Below, one piece after another: positions 22,194-31,631 of a stretch of DNA of 32,492 nt. The translations under genes were made by a program, and so were the position numbers. Where the stretch lies: the NCBI RefSeq assembly GCF_030548295.1, contig NZ_JAUOSB010000024.1:1-32492 (forward strand), in the 5' to 3' direction. Under the pieces are notes generated by a model. The model did not search any database and had not been told where the DNA came from. It saw nothing but the letters and a program-made list of their open reading frames with translations. The stretch's first letter is position 1, and each line of letters starts with the position of its first letter. This DNA is from Wenyingzhuangia sp. 2_MG-2023. GTDB taxonomy: Bacteria; Bacteroidota; Bacteroidia; Flavobacteriales; Flavobacteriaceae.

Positions 22194-24689
22194 TTATATT
22201 TTAACCTTCTTCAATCTTAACGCATTTGCAATAACAGAAACTGAACTAAAACTCATGGCCAAAGCAGCAATCATTGGGGAGAGCAACAAACCAAATACAG
22301 GATACAAAATTCCCGCAGCAATAGGCACTCCAAAAACGTTGTAGACAAATGCAAAAAACAGGTTTTGTTTGATGTTTTTCACAACGTTATGACTTAAGTT
22401 TTTAGCTTTTAAAATACCTTGTAAATCTCCTTTTACCAACGTAATAACTGCACTTTCTATAGCAACCCCAGTACCTGTTCCCATAGCAATTCCAATATCC
22501 GATTGTGCCAAAGCGGGTGCATCGTTGATACCGTCTCCAGCCATGGCTACAATCTTACCTTCTTTTTGTAATTTTTCAATTTCATTCAACTTGTCATCGG
22601 GTAAACACTCTGCTTTGTAATGTGTTAAACTCAACTGTTTTGCAACCGCTTTCGCCGTGTTTTTATTGTCTCCTGTAAGCATGATAACTTCTACACCAGC
22701 ACGTTGAAGTTCATCAATTGCTTTTTGACTTGTTTTTTTAATCGCATCAAAAATAGTTACATATCCTACCACACTATCTGCAACAGCAATATAAGAAACT
22801 GTTTTACCTTGGTCCTGTTCAGCTAGTACCTTTTCAGATACTTTTTGTGGAATAGTAATGGAAAGTTCATCTAATAATTTTCTATTTCCTAAAGCTATTT
22901 TTTTAGTTTTTACAGTTCCTACAATACCTTTACCAGCAATGGTCTCAAAATTGTTTACGGTTGCAATTGTGCTCTTTTTTAATTTTCCATAATTGACAAT
23001 TGCCGTTGCCAAAGGATGCTCACTGTGTTGATTCAAAGAGCTAATATAAGCCACCAAATCAGACGTTTCTATAGCTGCTACTGCGACTACTTTTTCTACA
23101 GAGGGTTTTCCTTCAGTAACCGTTCCTGTTTTGTCTACAATTAAAACATCTATCTTATCCATTCTTTCCAAAGCTTCCGCATTTTTAATCAATACTCCAG
23201 ATTGTGCTCCTTTTCCTATTCCCACCATTACAGACATTGGAGTTGCCAGTCCCAAAGCGCATGGACAAGCTATAATTAAAACCGCAATGGCATTTACAAA
23301 AGCATAAACATAAGCAGGTTCCGGCCCATAAACAGCCCAAACAACAAACGTAATTAAAGAAACAATCAACACTGTTGGTACAAAATATTTAGCTATTTTA
23401 TCTGCTAATTTTTGAATAGGAGCTTTAGATCTACTCGCGTTGTTTACCATCTGTATGATTTGAGAAAGTAAAGTTTCTGATCCTACTTTTTCTGCTTTCA
23501 TTACAAATGATTGGTTTCCATTTATGGTTCCTGAACTCACTTTGTCTGTTACCTTTTTAGTTACTGGAATGGGCTCTCCTGTAATCATCGACTCATCTAC
23601 GCTGCTCTGTCCTTTTTCTACACTTCCGTCAACTGGAATTTTTTCACCTGGTTTGACACGTAACAAATCTCCTTCTTTAATTTTGTCGATAGCAATTATT
23701 TTGTCTTCTCCATTTTCTACCAAAGTTGCCGTAGCAGGAACTAATTTTAACAATTCCTTTATCGCTCCACTCGTCTGACTGTGTGCTTTTGCCTCTAACA
23801 ATTGCCCCAACAATACCAATGTTAAAATAACCGTTGTAGCTTCAAAATAAACAAACACATTTCCTCCTTCAGTTTTAAATTCTTGAGGAAATATTTGTGG
23901 AAATAACAAAGCAGTAACACTAAAAATCCACGCAATACCCGATCCTATTCCAATCAATGTAAACATGTTTAGATTTCTTGTTTTAAAAGAAGTCCATGCA
24001 CGTTTAAAAAACATAGCTGTTGCATAAAAAAGCACGGGAATTGACAACCCTAACTGAATCCAATTCCATATTTTTTGATCTAAAACAGTATACAACGGAT
24101 TGTTTGGAATCATTTCTGACATGGCTATTAAAAAAATAGGGAACGTAAACCCAACAGCTATCCAAAATTTGTTTAATAGTTTTCGATAAGTCTTTTCCTC
24201 CTCAGAAACATCTGCTTTCATTGGAACCAAATCCATTCCACAAATAGAACAAGATCCCGGATCTTCTTCTACAATTTCAGGATGCATAGGGCACGTCCAT
24301 TCATTTGATGACGTTGAATCCATGTTTTGTTCCTCCACCAAATCCATTCCACAAACAGGACAATCCCCTGCTTTCTCATACGTTTTATCACCTTCGCAAT
24401 GCATAGGACAATAAAACACACCTGTTCCCTTTCCTTTTGATTTTTCTTCTTTTTTGGGTTTAGAATGATGATGCTTCTTGTCTTTATAAATTTCATACCT
24501 ATCCCCATTTTTTTGCAACGCTTCTTGAAATCTTTCCAAAGGAATATGTGCATCCATTTCTATAGATGCCTCTGCCTTTTCTAAATCAACCTTTGCAGCA
24601 ACAACACCGGTTACTTTATTCAATATTTCTTCTACGTGTCCACGACAACCATTACAAGTCATTCCGTGTATGTGATAAGTATGTTTCAT
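22194..24689 (-). CDS. copA: Cu(+)-exporting P1B-1 ATPase CopA with HMA and two HMBD domains
   Basis: CopA pumps cytosolic Cu(+) across the inner membrane at the cost of ATP. The 831-residue protein has an HMA domain with GMTCNGC (9-15), a His/Lys-rich linker ([10 protein letters not shown]), two HMBD domains (92-118 and 131-155) with CPMH...[16 protein letters not shown], then eight membrane helices. Catalytic marks are the actuator TGEP (370-373), CPC (475-477), the phosphorylated DKTGT (Asp519), the SEHP His-Pro motif (557-559), and GDGINDAP from 718. The YN of helix 7 and MSFSSVSV of helix 8 mark the Cu(+) class. The ATG at 24689 ([12 protein letters not shown]) is preferred to an earlier frame start because the HMA domain begins there. 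The adaptor gene follows after 4 bp. Confidence 0.94.
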   Translation of the reverse strand: MKHTYHIHGMTCNGCRGHVEEILNKVTGVVAAKVDLEKAEASIEMDAHIPLERFQEALQKNGDRYEIYKDKKHHHSKPKKEEKSKGKGTGVFYCPMHCEGDKTYEKAGDCPVCGMDLVEEQNMDSTSSNEWTCPMHPEIVEEDPGSCSICGMDLVPMKADVSEEEKTYRKLLNKFWIAVGFTFPIFLIAMSEMIPNNPLYTVLDQKIWNWIQLGLSIPVLFYATAMFFKRAWTSFKTRNLNMFTLIGIGSGIAWIFSVTALLFPQIFPQEFKTEGGNVFVYFEATTVILTLVLLGQLLEAKAHSQTSGAIKELLKLVPATATLVENGEDKIIAIDKIKEGDLLRVKPGEKIPVDGSVEKGQSSVDESMITGEPIPVTKKVTDKVSSGTINGNQSFVMKAEKVGSETLLSQIIQMVNNASRSKAPIQKLADKIAKYFVPTVLIVSLITFVVWAVYGPEPAYVYAFVNAIAVLIIACPCALGLATPMSVMVGIGKGAQSGVLIKNAEALERMDKIDVLIVDKTGTVTEGKPSVEKVVAVAAIETSDLVAYISSLNQHSEHPLATAIVNYGKLKKSTIATVNNFETIAGKGIVGTVKTKKIALGNRKLLDELSITIPQKVSEKVLAEQDQGKTVSYIAVADSVVGYVTIFDAIKKTSQKAIDELQRAGVEVIMLTGDNKNTAKAVAKQLSLTHYKAECLPDDKLNEIEKLQKEGKIVAMAGDGINDAPALAQSDIGIAMGTGTGVAIESAVITLVKGDLQGILKAKNLSHNVVKNIKQNLFFAFVYNVFGVPIAAGILYPVFGLLLSPMIAALAMSFSSVSVIANALRLKKVKI

Positions 24690-24712
24690 GTTTCTCGTAT
24701 TTGATGATACTC

Positions 24713-24720
24713 CAAAAATA
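24713..24720 (-). promoter_or_regulatory. Putative internal -7 element (TATTTTTG) for copA
   Basis: On the minus strand TATTTTTG matches TAnnTTTG exactly and ends 23 bp before the copA ATG, inside the 73-bp gap after the regulator gene. It could give copA-cusB-HMA a separate transcript. No well-spaced -33 element is evident. Confidence 0.35.
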
Positions 24721-24762
24721 GAAATTAGCACGAGTCTTTATTTGTACAATTAGGATGAATGC

Positions 24763-25320
24763 TTACACAATTTGGTCTCTTGATTTTCTATCCCATTTTC
24801 TCAAATCTTTAAATTGAGTCATAGAGATTCCTGTTGTATTTTTAAATTGTTTTGCCAAATGACTGCTTGTTTTATAATTCAAACTATACGCTATTTCCGA
24901 AAAATTTAATTGCCCTAACTGAATCAGTTCTTTAACTTTTTCAACTTTTAAATTAATGATATATTTTTCTATTGTAATACCTTCAGACTTGCTGAATATT
25001 TTACTTAATGCCGAAAATGTCTTTCCTAATTCAGTGGACAGAAATACAGAAATTCCTTCTGTATCATTTTCTTCTATTTTCTGAATGATTTTTGTTTTGA
25101 TTTGTTCAATTAGAGAATCTAACTCTCCTTTTATAAGCTCAAACCCATTCTTTTTTAATGCTTGTTCAAGTTGTTTGTAATCTCTAAACTCATTCCCTTC
25201 AATCCTTACTTCTCCGAGTTCTACCTGTTTAATCTCATACCCATTTTCTTCGAGTATTTGTTGAACAATGGTTTTGCAACGATCACAAACCATATTTTTG
25301 ATGTGAAGTATTTCACTCAT
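24763..25320 (-). CDS. One-component regulator: HMA-like domain plus AraC helix-turn-helix
   Basis: This 185-residue protein begins with an HMA-like fold (about 1-65) that has a single pair Cys12/Cys15 in KNMVCDRCKTIV. A short linker follows, then an AraC-type double HTH (about 100-172) with EYIINLKVEKVKELIQLG-like helices and the signature FSEIAYSLNYKTSSHLAKQF...GISMTQFK. There is no cupin domain, so the Cys pair is the obvious metal-sensing site. It lies inside the copper island, between the DUF3347 lipoprotein and CopA, and is its likely regulator. The ATG at 25320 is preferred to an upstream in-frame TTG (25341). Whether it activates or represses is unknown. Confidence 0.85.
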   Translation of the reverse strand: MSEILHIKNMVCDRCKTIVQQILEENGYEIKQVELGEVRIEGNEFRDYKQLEQALKKNGFELIKGELDSLIEQIKTKIIQKIEENDTEGISVFLSTELGKTFSALSKIFSKSEGITIEKYIINLKVEKVKELIQLGQLNFSEIAYSLNYKTSSHLAKQFKNTTGISMTQFKDLRKWDRKSRDQIV

Positions 25321-25374
25321 TATTTCTATTGAATTTTGCAATAAGTTATTTTAACATTTACGTAGCAACTTTTT

Positions 25375-25938
25375 TTAGTTGATTTGTTTCTTCACAGCAC
25401 CACAAGTCATCATTTTTGCTCCAAAATAAGGATTTTTAATGTCCTTAACTTCACTAAACCAATATGCTCCTTTAAACTCATTTGCCATAGGACAAAAATC
25501 TTGATACAAAGTTTTGCTAGTTCCTAAAAGTGCTATCAAATCACTAATATCTGATGTTAAATCTATAAAATGCTCTCTTTGGTGTGCTATTTCGCTTGTG
25601 GAAATATGTACTGCGTGCTCTTTGGCACTATTGTAAATCTTCATGTATTTTTCATGAGTATTTCCGTCCAATTGTTTCATGTCAAATTCCGTAAAAGCGG
25701 TGTTTAACTGATTGGCTCCTTTGGTTACAGCTTCTTTATCGTCTGCCACCAAACCATTTTTAAGCTGAAGATATGCCTCAATAATTTGAGTTGTTTCCTT
25801 GTTTTCAGAATGGGTAGTTTCAATAGATTTGTTATTTTCTACTGTTGTATGATGTTCTTCTTTTTTGTTGTCCTTACAAGACGTTAAGCTTAAAAAACTC
25901 ATTGCTAAAATTGCGAATGTGATTGTTGATTTTCTCAT
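25375..25938 (-). CDS. DUF3347-domain lipoprotein
   Basis: This 187-residue protein has a lipoprotein signal with lipobox LTSC (Cys21), a His/Glu/Lys-rich linker (KKEEHHTTVENN) and one DUF3347 domain (about 48-187). The conserved FCPMANEFKGAYWFSEVKDI and MMTCG segments match those at the C-terminus of the CusB-type adaptor (FCPMSDGNKGAYW and MPNCG). The Cys-Pro-Met and Met-x-x-Cys groups are plausible Cu(+) ligands. The product should be envelope-anchored, where it could buffer or deliver copper to the adaptor. It starts 11 bp after the TolC-type gene. The copper-binding idea is inferred from residues and context. Confidence 0.85.
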   Translation of the reverse strand: MRKSTITFAILAMSFLSLTSCKDNKKEEHHTTVENNKSIETTHSENKETTQIIEAYLQLKNGLVADDKEAVTKGANQLNTAFTEFDMKQLDGNTHEKYMKIYNSAKEHAVHISTSEIAHQREHFIDLTSDISDLIALLGTSKTLYQDFCPMANEFKGAYWFSEVKDIKNPYFGAKMMTCGAVKKQIN

Positions 25939-25949
25939 TTTTATTTGTT

Positions 25950-27263
25950 TTATTTTTGAATTAAATAATTGATTATAACTGTTTGTATATAAAAACTTTT
26001 TATAGATGCTACTTGTTGTAACTGAAACTTTAATTTCAGTTCTTGAACGTCTAAAACCTCCTTAAAGTCTACACGATTTGTTTCGTAACTTTTCATTAAA
26101 ATAGTTTCGGCATGCACTGCTTGTTCTAAATTTTTTAATTGAGTTTCATAATTTATTTTTGCAGAAATCCGATCTCGAATCGCTTTTTCCAAACGTGACT
26201 CAAGTGCATTGGATCGTTCTTTTTTTTGCATTTTAATTTCCTTTTCTTGCAATTCATTTTGTTTTGTTTTTGACTTGTATTTTTTATTAAAAATAGGGAT
26301 AGATACCGCCAACATAGGCATCAAAACATCTTTTCCATTGTCTACAAAACTCATCTCTGGTCGTTTTTCAATATTGATATAATCAATCCCAAAACCAATC
26401 AAAGGACTACTTTCTTTTTGATTCAACAATTCAGATTGCTCTACAGACTCATACAATTTATCGTATTTTAACAATTCTGGATGCAATGCCAATTTTTCAA
26501 CCTTAAGTTCTTCTAACTCTTTTGGAATTGTCAACTTACTCATGACTTGAATTTCTATTTCACTATCTCTATTTAACAACTTGTTAAAACTCGCCTGCTC
26601 AGCCAAAAATTGTTGTTTCAAAACTTTTTCCAATTGCTCCAATTCATTTTTTCTCATTTGCAAACGCAACACATCTACCACTGTAGCTTTTCCAACTTCT
26701 ACAGCATTTAATGCTAAAGTTTCGTAGGTTTTTAACAATTCGCTATTCTCTATCAACACTATTTGTTGGGCTTTGTTTGCATACAAATTGTAATACGATT
26801 GAGAGATAGATGCCATCAACTTTCTTCTGGCAATTACAATATCTTGGTATTTTGTATCTGCCAAAGAACTGACATAATTCTCTCTAGAAGTTATGGTTCC
26901 AAACCAAGGTAGCATTTGTTTTGCAGAAACTTTAAAACGCTGTGCTCCCGTTCTAGTTTCTGGTTGAAGCACAAAATATCCCAAACCAAATTCTGTATTG
27001 GGAAGCGTATTTACTTCATGTATCTTTTCTTTGGCAATTCCATATTGCAGTGCAATTTTTTGGATTGCAGGATTGTTTTTCAAACCTAAATGGATGTACT
27101 CATTTAAACTTTGAGCTTTTACATTTTGAAAAGTCATCAAAAAAAACAGTAGCAATACACTAGAAACTAGAGAAAAGAATTCCAAATGCTGCTCCACATA
27201 TGTCGTTTTAAACTTTGGATTTGTACTATTTGATTGTATCATCTTGTTTCTTTTAAACTTCAT
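25950..27263 (-). CDS. TolC/CusC-type outer-membrane efflux protein
   Basis: This protein (about 437 residues) would form the trimeric outer-membrane channel of the copper RND pump. A hydrophobic signal (SLVSSVLLLFFLMTFQNVKA) is followed by SLNEYIHLGLKNNPAIQKIA, the usual start of an OEP repeat. Two long coiled-coil helical stretches follow, with heptad-like EQLEKVLKQQF and the mirrored second half containing MPMLAVSIPIFNKKYKSK. The ATG at 27263 overlaps the cusA-type gene by 11 bp; an alternative ATG at 27242 would give a 10-bp gap, and the signal peptide fits either. The DUF3347 lipoprotein starts 11 bp later. There is no lipobox, unlike E. coli CusC. Confidence 0.88.
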   Translation of the reverse strand: MKFKRNKMIQSNSTNPKFKTTYVEQHLEFFSLVSSVLLLFFLMTFQNVKAQSLNEYIHLGLKNNPAIQKIALQYGIAKEKIHEVNTLPNTEFGLGYFVLQPETRTGAQRFKVSAKQMLPWFGTITSRENYVSSLADTKYQDIVIARRKLMASISQSYYNLYANKAQQIVLIENSELLKTYETLALNAVEVGKATVVDVLRLQMRKNELEQLEKVLKQQFLAEQASFNKLLNRDSEIEIQVMSKLTIPKELEELKVEKLALHPELLKYDKLYESVEQSELLNQKESSPLIGFGIDYINIEKRPEMSFVDNGKDVLMPMLAVSIPIFNKKYKSKTKQNELQEKEIKMQKKERSNALESRLEKAIRDRISAKINYETQLKNLEQAVHAETILMKSYETNRVDFKEVLDVQELKLKFQLQQVASIKSFYIQTVIINYLIQK

Positions 27264-30200
27264 TATTAGACTCCAATACATTCTTTTTTATTTCCACTTC
27301 TTTTTTCCAGCTAAACAGAACGGGAACTAAAAAATAAGAAGTAATGTCAATTACCATTCCCCCAAAAATGGGTATTGCCATCGGAATCATGATATCACTC
27401 CCTTTTCCTGTTGAAGTTAAAACGGGAAGCAAAGCCAGAACAGTAGTTACTGTTGTCATCAAACAAGGCCTGATTCTTTTTCCAGCAGCTTCTAATGTAG
27501 CCTTACGAATTGCTTTTGTGTCTACAGGAATTTCTTTGTCAAAAGTTCGTGTAAGATAAGTTGCCATAACCACTCCATCGTCTGTGGCAATTCCAAACAA
27601 AGCAATAAATCCAACCCAAACGGCAACACTTAAATTGATGGTTTGCAGGTTGAACAACGTTCTTAAATTTTCTCCAAAAAGACTAAAATTTAAAAACCAT
27701 TCTTGACCATACAACCAAATCATGATAAAACCACCTGCAAACGCAACTGATATACCCGTAAAAACCATTAAAGTGGTAGACACAGATTTGAACTGAAAAT
27801 ACAGAATTAAGAAAATAATCATCAATGCCAATGGCACCACAACGGATAGTGTTTTTTCTGCCCGTAACTGATTTTCATAAGTACCTGTAAATTGGTAATT
27901 GATTCCTTTGGGTACTGCCAAATCCCCAGATTCAATTTTTTGAAGAATCAATTCTTGTGCATTTTCTACTACATTTACTTCTGCAAAACCGTCTAATTTA
28001 TCAAACAAAACATAGCCTATTAAAAAAGTGTCCTCACTTTTAATAACCTGAGGTCCTTGTTCATATCTAATTGTAGCCAATTCACTCAATGGAACAGAAT
28101 TTCCATCTCCAACAGGAACATAAATACGATTTAAATCTTCTGGATTGCTACGCAATTCTCTAGGATATCTAACACGCATACCATAACGCTCCCTCCCCTC
28201 TACTGTTTGAGTAAGAACCATACCACCAACCGCAACTTTTAATGTGTTTTGAACGTCTTCTACAGAAATACCATAACGTGCTATTTTTTGACGATCCAAA
28301 TCAATCAACAAATAGGGTTTTCCGACAATTCTATCAGCAAAAACAGCTTCCGATTTTACTCCTTCAGCTTCTTTTAAAATTTTCTCTAACTGAAGTCCAA
28401 ATCTTTCTATTTGTTTTAAATCTTGTCCTTTTATTTTTATCCCCATAGGAGCACGCATCCCTGTTTGCAACATTACCAAACGAGTTTCAATGGGTTGTAA
28501 TTTGGGTGCCGATGTAATACCTGGCAATTTAGTTACCCTAATAATTTCTTTCCAAATATCATTCGAACTTTTTATTTGAGGTCTCCAATTTCGGTAAAAC
28601 GCTCCTTCTTCATCCTCAATCAACTGTGAATTTAATACGTTTGTTTCCAAATCATTTGTGGTTATTTTTTGATCAGAAAACACACTCAACCTTTCACTTC
28701 CATCATAAGCTAATTTTCCGTCTTTTAAAACAAAAACACCTTGCTTATTTACCTTATAACACTGACGTATTCCCTTAGTATTCAACATGTATTCTGGTTT
28801 GTATTGAATCATGTTTTCATACATAGACAACGGAGCAGGATCTAATGCAGATTCAGTTCTTCCTGCCTTACCAACAACCGTTTTTATTTCTGGAATACTT
28901 GCAACTGCCATGTCTAGTTGCTGCAAGACTCTCTTATTTTCTTCTACTCCAGCATGAGGCATAGATGTAGGCATCAATAAAAATGAACCTTCATTCAAAG
29001 AAGGCATAAATTCTTTTTCTGTATTTTTCATAATAACAAAACCACAGATAGTTATGGTAGCAGGAATGATGATAAACAACCACTTATGATCTAATGCCCA
29101 TTGCAAAATTTGAAGATAATAATATTGAAAAACTTTGAAAACACCTAGAAACCCAAAACAGATGGTTGCAACAAAAACAAGATTGATCAAAATACTTTTA
29201 TCAACTCCCAAAGGCCTCCAGTAGGTTGCCAAAAGAACTACAATTGCAAAAGTAGACACCACAATATTCATCACATTTCTAGACAAACAAACCCGAAAAG
29301 AGAACACTGAAAAGCTTACTTCTTCTTTTTTTAAATAGCAACTTGCTAGAGCTATCGAACCAAAAATCACTAAAACCAAACCTAGCCAATAGCCATAAAA
29401 TAAGGCTAAAAATCCAGTAAAAATTAAAAGAGCATTTGATAAATATTGAACTTTTTTCTGAAAAGTTCTTTTTCTAAAAATCATGGCTGCAAATGGTGGA
29501 ATGATGAACAACGAAATGATTAATGCAGCAATCAATGCAAAGGTTTTTGTAAAAGCCAAGGGCCTGAATAGTTTTCCTTCAGAGCCAATCATGGTAAATA
29601 CGGGCACAAAACTAATAATGGTTGTCATTACTGCGGTAACAATAGCTCCTGAAACTTCTGATGTTGCCTTGTAAACAATACGATCCATACTACGTTTTGA
29701 GTTTTGTGGATCTACTACCAAATCTGTCTTGTTATTCTTGTTTTCCTTTAGTTGATCACGGGCTTCATCCAAATGTCTAATGATGTTTTCTGATAGAATG
29801 ACACCAACATCTACCATGGTTCCAATGGCTATTGCAATTCCAGACAAAGCCACAATATTGGCATCTACATTAAAAAATTTCATTGCAATAAAAACCATCA
29901 ATACCGCAACAGGTAGCAATCCTGAAATCAATACAGAAGCTCTCAAATTAAACACCATTACAATAATGACCAAAATGGTAATTAATATTTCCAAAACCAA
30001 TGCTTCATTTAGAGTTCCCAAGGTTTCTTGAATCAATTCGGTTCTATCATAAAAAGGAACAATAGTTATTTGAGAAATACGACCATCTTTTAATGTTTTG
30101 GTAGGAAGTCCCGCTTTTAGTTCCTTTATCTTAGTTTTTACATTGTTGATGACTTCCATTGGATTGGCTCCATATCTAGCCACTACAACTCCCCCAACGA

Positions 30201-31098
30201 CCTCTGCTCCTTCTTTATCTAAAAGACCTCTTCGTGCAGCAGGTCCAAGTGAAACTTTAGCTATATCTTTCAATTTGACAGCAACGTATTCTTTAGAAGA
30301 AACCACTGAATTTTCAATATCTTCTATGGATTTTACATAACCTAAACCACGAACAAGGTATTCAACTTTGTTCATTTCAATAGTTTGAGCACCAATATCT
30401 TTGTTACTTTCTTTTACCGCTTTTACTACATCTTGTAACTGAATGTGGTACTGTCTCATCAACTCAGGATCTACATCTATTTGATATTCTTTTACATATC
30501 CTCCAATAGATGCAACTTCTGAAACACCACTTGCAGCAGAAAGTGCATATTTCACATAATAATCTTGAATGCTTCTTAACTCTTGTAAATCCCAGCCTCC
30601 TGTAACATTTCCTTTGGCATCACGTCCTTCTAAAGTATACCAAAATATTTGCCCCAACCCTGTTGCATCAGGTCCTAAAGAAGGTTTTACTCCATCTGGA
30701 AGTAAACTGCCAGGCAACGAATTTAATTTTTCAAGAATGCGACTTCTGCTCCAATAAAACTCTATGTCCTCTTCAAAAATGATGTAAATACTAGAAAAAC
30801 CAAACATAGATGAACTACGAATTGTTTTTACACCTGGTATTCCCAATAATGAAGTTGTTAATGGATACGTAATTTGATCTTCTAGATCTTGAGGAGAACG
30901 TCCGTCCCATTTGGTAAATACAATTTGTTGATTTTCTCCAATATCTGGAATAGCATCTACAGCTACAGGATTGCTAGGCAAGAATCCCAATTCCCAATTG
31001 AATGGAGAATTTACAGCTCCCCATCCTACAAATAGAATAAAAAGTAAAATAGAAACCAGTTTGTTTTCTATGAAGAATTTGATGCTTTTATTCAACAT
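27253..31098 (-). CDS. cusA: CusA-type heavy-metal RND efflux pump, long form
   Basis: This inner-membrane proton-driven pump (1281 residues) belongs to the HME-RND class and exports Cu(+)/Ag(+). The start FNWELGFLPSNPVAVDAIPDIGENQQ is followed by GRSPQDLEDQITYPL. Three methionines align with the E. coli CusA copper triad (Met573, 623, 672): Met709 in FLLMPTSMP, Met759 in APLSMYENM and Met876 in RLVMLQTGM. The proton-relay Asp is Asp430 in GTMVDVGVILSEN. E. coli CusA has about 1047 residues; the extra length comes mainly from about three added membrane helices (about 553-660) and a longer periplasmic loop (about 771-835). The TolC-type gene overlaps its end; the HYC_CC_PP gene lies 107 bp upstream. 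Confidence 0.93.
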   Translation of the reverse strand: MLNKSIKFFIENKLVSILLFILFVGWGAVNSPFNWELGFLPSNPVAVDAIPDIGENQQIVFTKWDGRSPQDLEDQITYPLTTSLLGIPGVKTIRSSSMFGFSSIYIIFEEDIEFYWSRSRILEKLNSLPGSLLPDGVKPSLGPDATGLGQIFWYTLEGRDAKGNVTGGWDLQELRSIQDYYVKYALSAASGVSEVASIGGYVKEYQIDVDPELMRQYHIQLQDVVKAVKESNKDIGAQTIEMNKVEYLVRGLGYVKSIEDIENSVVSSKEYVAVKLKDIAKVSLGPAARRGLLDKEGAEVVGGVVVARYGANPMEVINNVKTKIKELKAGLPTKTLKDGRISQITIVPFYDRTELIQETLGTLNEALVLEILITILVIIVMVFNLRASVLISGLLPVAVLMVFIAMKFFNVDANIVALSGIAIAIGTMVDVGVILSENIIRHLDEARDQLKENKNNKTDLVVDPQNSKRSMDRIVYKATSEVSGAIVTAVMTTIISFVPVFTMIGSEGKLFRPLAFTKTFALIAALIISLFIIPPFAAMIFRKRTFQKKVQYLSNALLIFTGFLALFYGYWLGLVLVIFGSIALASCYLKKEEVSFSVFSFRVCLSRNVMNIVVSTFAIVVLLATYWRPLGVDKSILINLVFVATICFGFLGVFKVFQYYYLQILQWALDHKWLFIIIPATITICGFVIMKNTEKEFMPSLNEGSFLLMPTSMPHAGVEENKRVLQQLDMAVASIPEIKTVVGKAGRTESALDPAPLSMYENMIQYKPEYMLNTKGIRQCYKVNKQGVFVLKDGKLAYDGSERLSVFSDQKITTNDLETNVLNSQLIEDEEGAFYRNWRPQIKSSNDIWKEIIRVTKLPGITSAPKLQPIETRLVMLQTGMRAPMGIKIKGQDLKQIERFGLQLEKILKEAEGVKSEAVFADRIVGKPYLLIDLDRQKIARYGISVEDVQNTLKVAVGGMVLTQTVEGRERYGMRVRYPRELRSNPEDLNRIYVPVGDGNSVPLSELATIRYEQGPQVIKSEDTFLIGYVLFDKLDGFAEVNVVENAQELILQKIESGDLAVPKGINYQFTGTYENQLRAEKTLSVVVPLALMIIFLILYFQFKSVSTTLMVFTGISVAFAGGFIMIWLYGQEWFLNFSLFGENLRTLFNLQTINLSVAVWVGFIALFGIATDDGVVMATYLTRTFDKEIPVDTKAIRKATLEAAGKRIRPCLMTTVTTVLALLPVLTSTGKGSDIMIPMAIPIFGGMVIDITSYFLVPVLFSWKKEVEIKKNVLESNNEV

Positions 31099-31205
31099 TA
31101 TATTGATTTTAAAACGATTAAATATTGTGTATTCCTAAAACAAAGAATACTACGAAACATCCCACAACATCAATTCGTTACAGGATCTAAAATCTACGAT
31201 TTAAA

Positions 31206-31625
31206 TCAAATTAGGTAAGACTCGTCTAGCTTGTATATTCGCTTTGTGACAAGTGGAATTTTATACTCTTGGTAAAGTACTTTTTCTTTAGTTACCCCTA
31301 CAAAAAGTTGCATGTAAGTATATGCAAAAGAAGCTATAAAAAGTTGCTTGTTTAGTTGTAATTCATGTAAAGATTGTTGCAATTCACTATTCCCATCAAC
31401 CAAAATCTGTTGATCATTACAACATCCTTTTTCCGAAAAAACACAAATTTCATTTTTTGATGTTTCTTTGGTCATTTCCATTCCACAACTCTTTGCTTTG
31501 TGAAAAACCGAAGTATCCATCAACATGTCTCCACAAAAATGCATATCAACAGTAAATGACATTGTAGAAAATAAAACTACAAATGCCATCAACAAAGATG
31601 TTATTTTATGGAAGATACTTTTCAT
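31206..31625 (-). CDS. HYC_CC_PP-family Cys-rich exported protein
   Basis: This 139-residue protein has an N-terminal signal (MKSIFHKITSLLMAFVVLFS). A Cys- and Met-rich segment follows: DMHFCGDMLMDTSVF, SCGMEMTKE, EICVFSEKGCCNDQQ, with Cys at 31, 47, 61, 68 and 69. This is the pattern behind the family name. Family members occur beside copper-efflux genes in Bacteroidota and probably bind metal in the periplasm, though none is characterised to my knowledge. The ATG at 31625 is chosen over an in-frame TTG at 31634. It is the first gene of the copper island. The second half (SFAYTYMQLFVGVTKEKVLY) has a short hydrophobic stretch that may be a second anchor. Confidence 0.82.
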   Translation of the reverse strand: MKSIFHKITSLLMAFVVLFSTMSFTVDMHFCGDMLMDTSVFHKAKSCGMEMTKETSKNEICVFSEKGCCNDQQILVDGNSELQQSLHELQLNKQLFIASFAYTYMQLFVGVTKEKVLYQEYKIPLVTKRIYKLDESYLI

Positions 31626-31631
31626 AGAGTA

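Noticed and set aside
31129-31150. GTATTC/GAATAC inverted repeat between HYC_CC_PP and cusA as a terminator
   Set aside because: A six-bp stem with a ten-base loop and no T tract is too weak; read-through in the operon is more likely.
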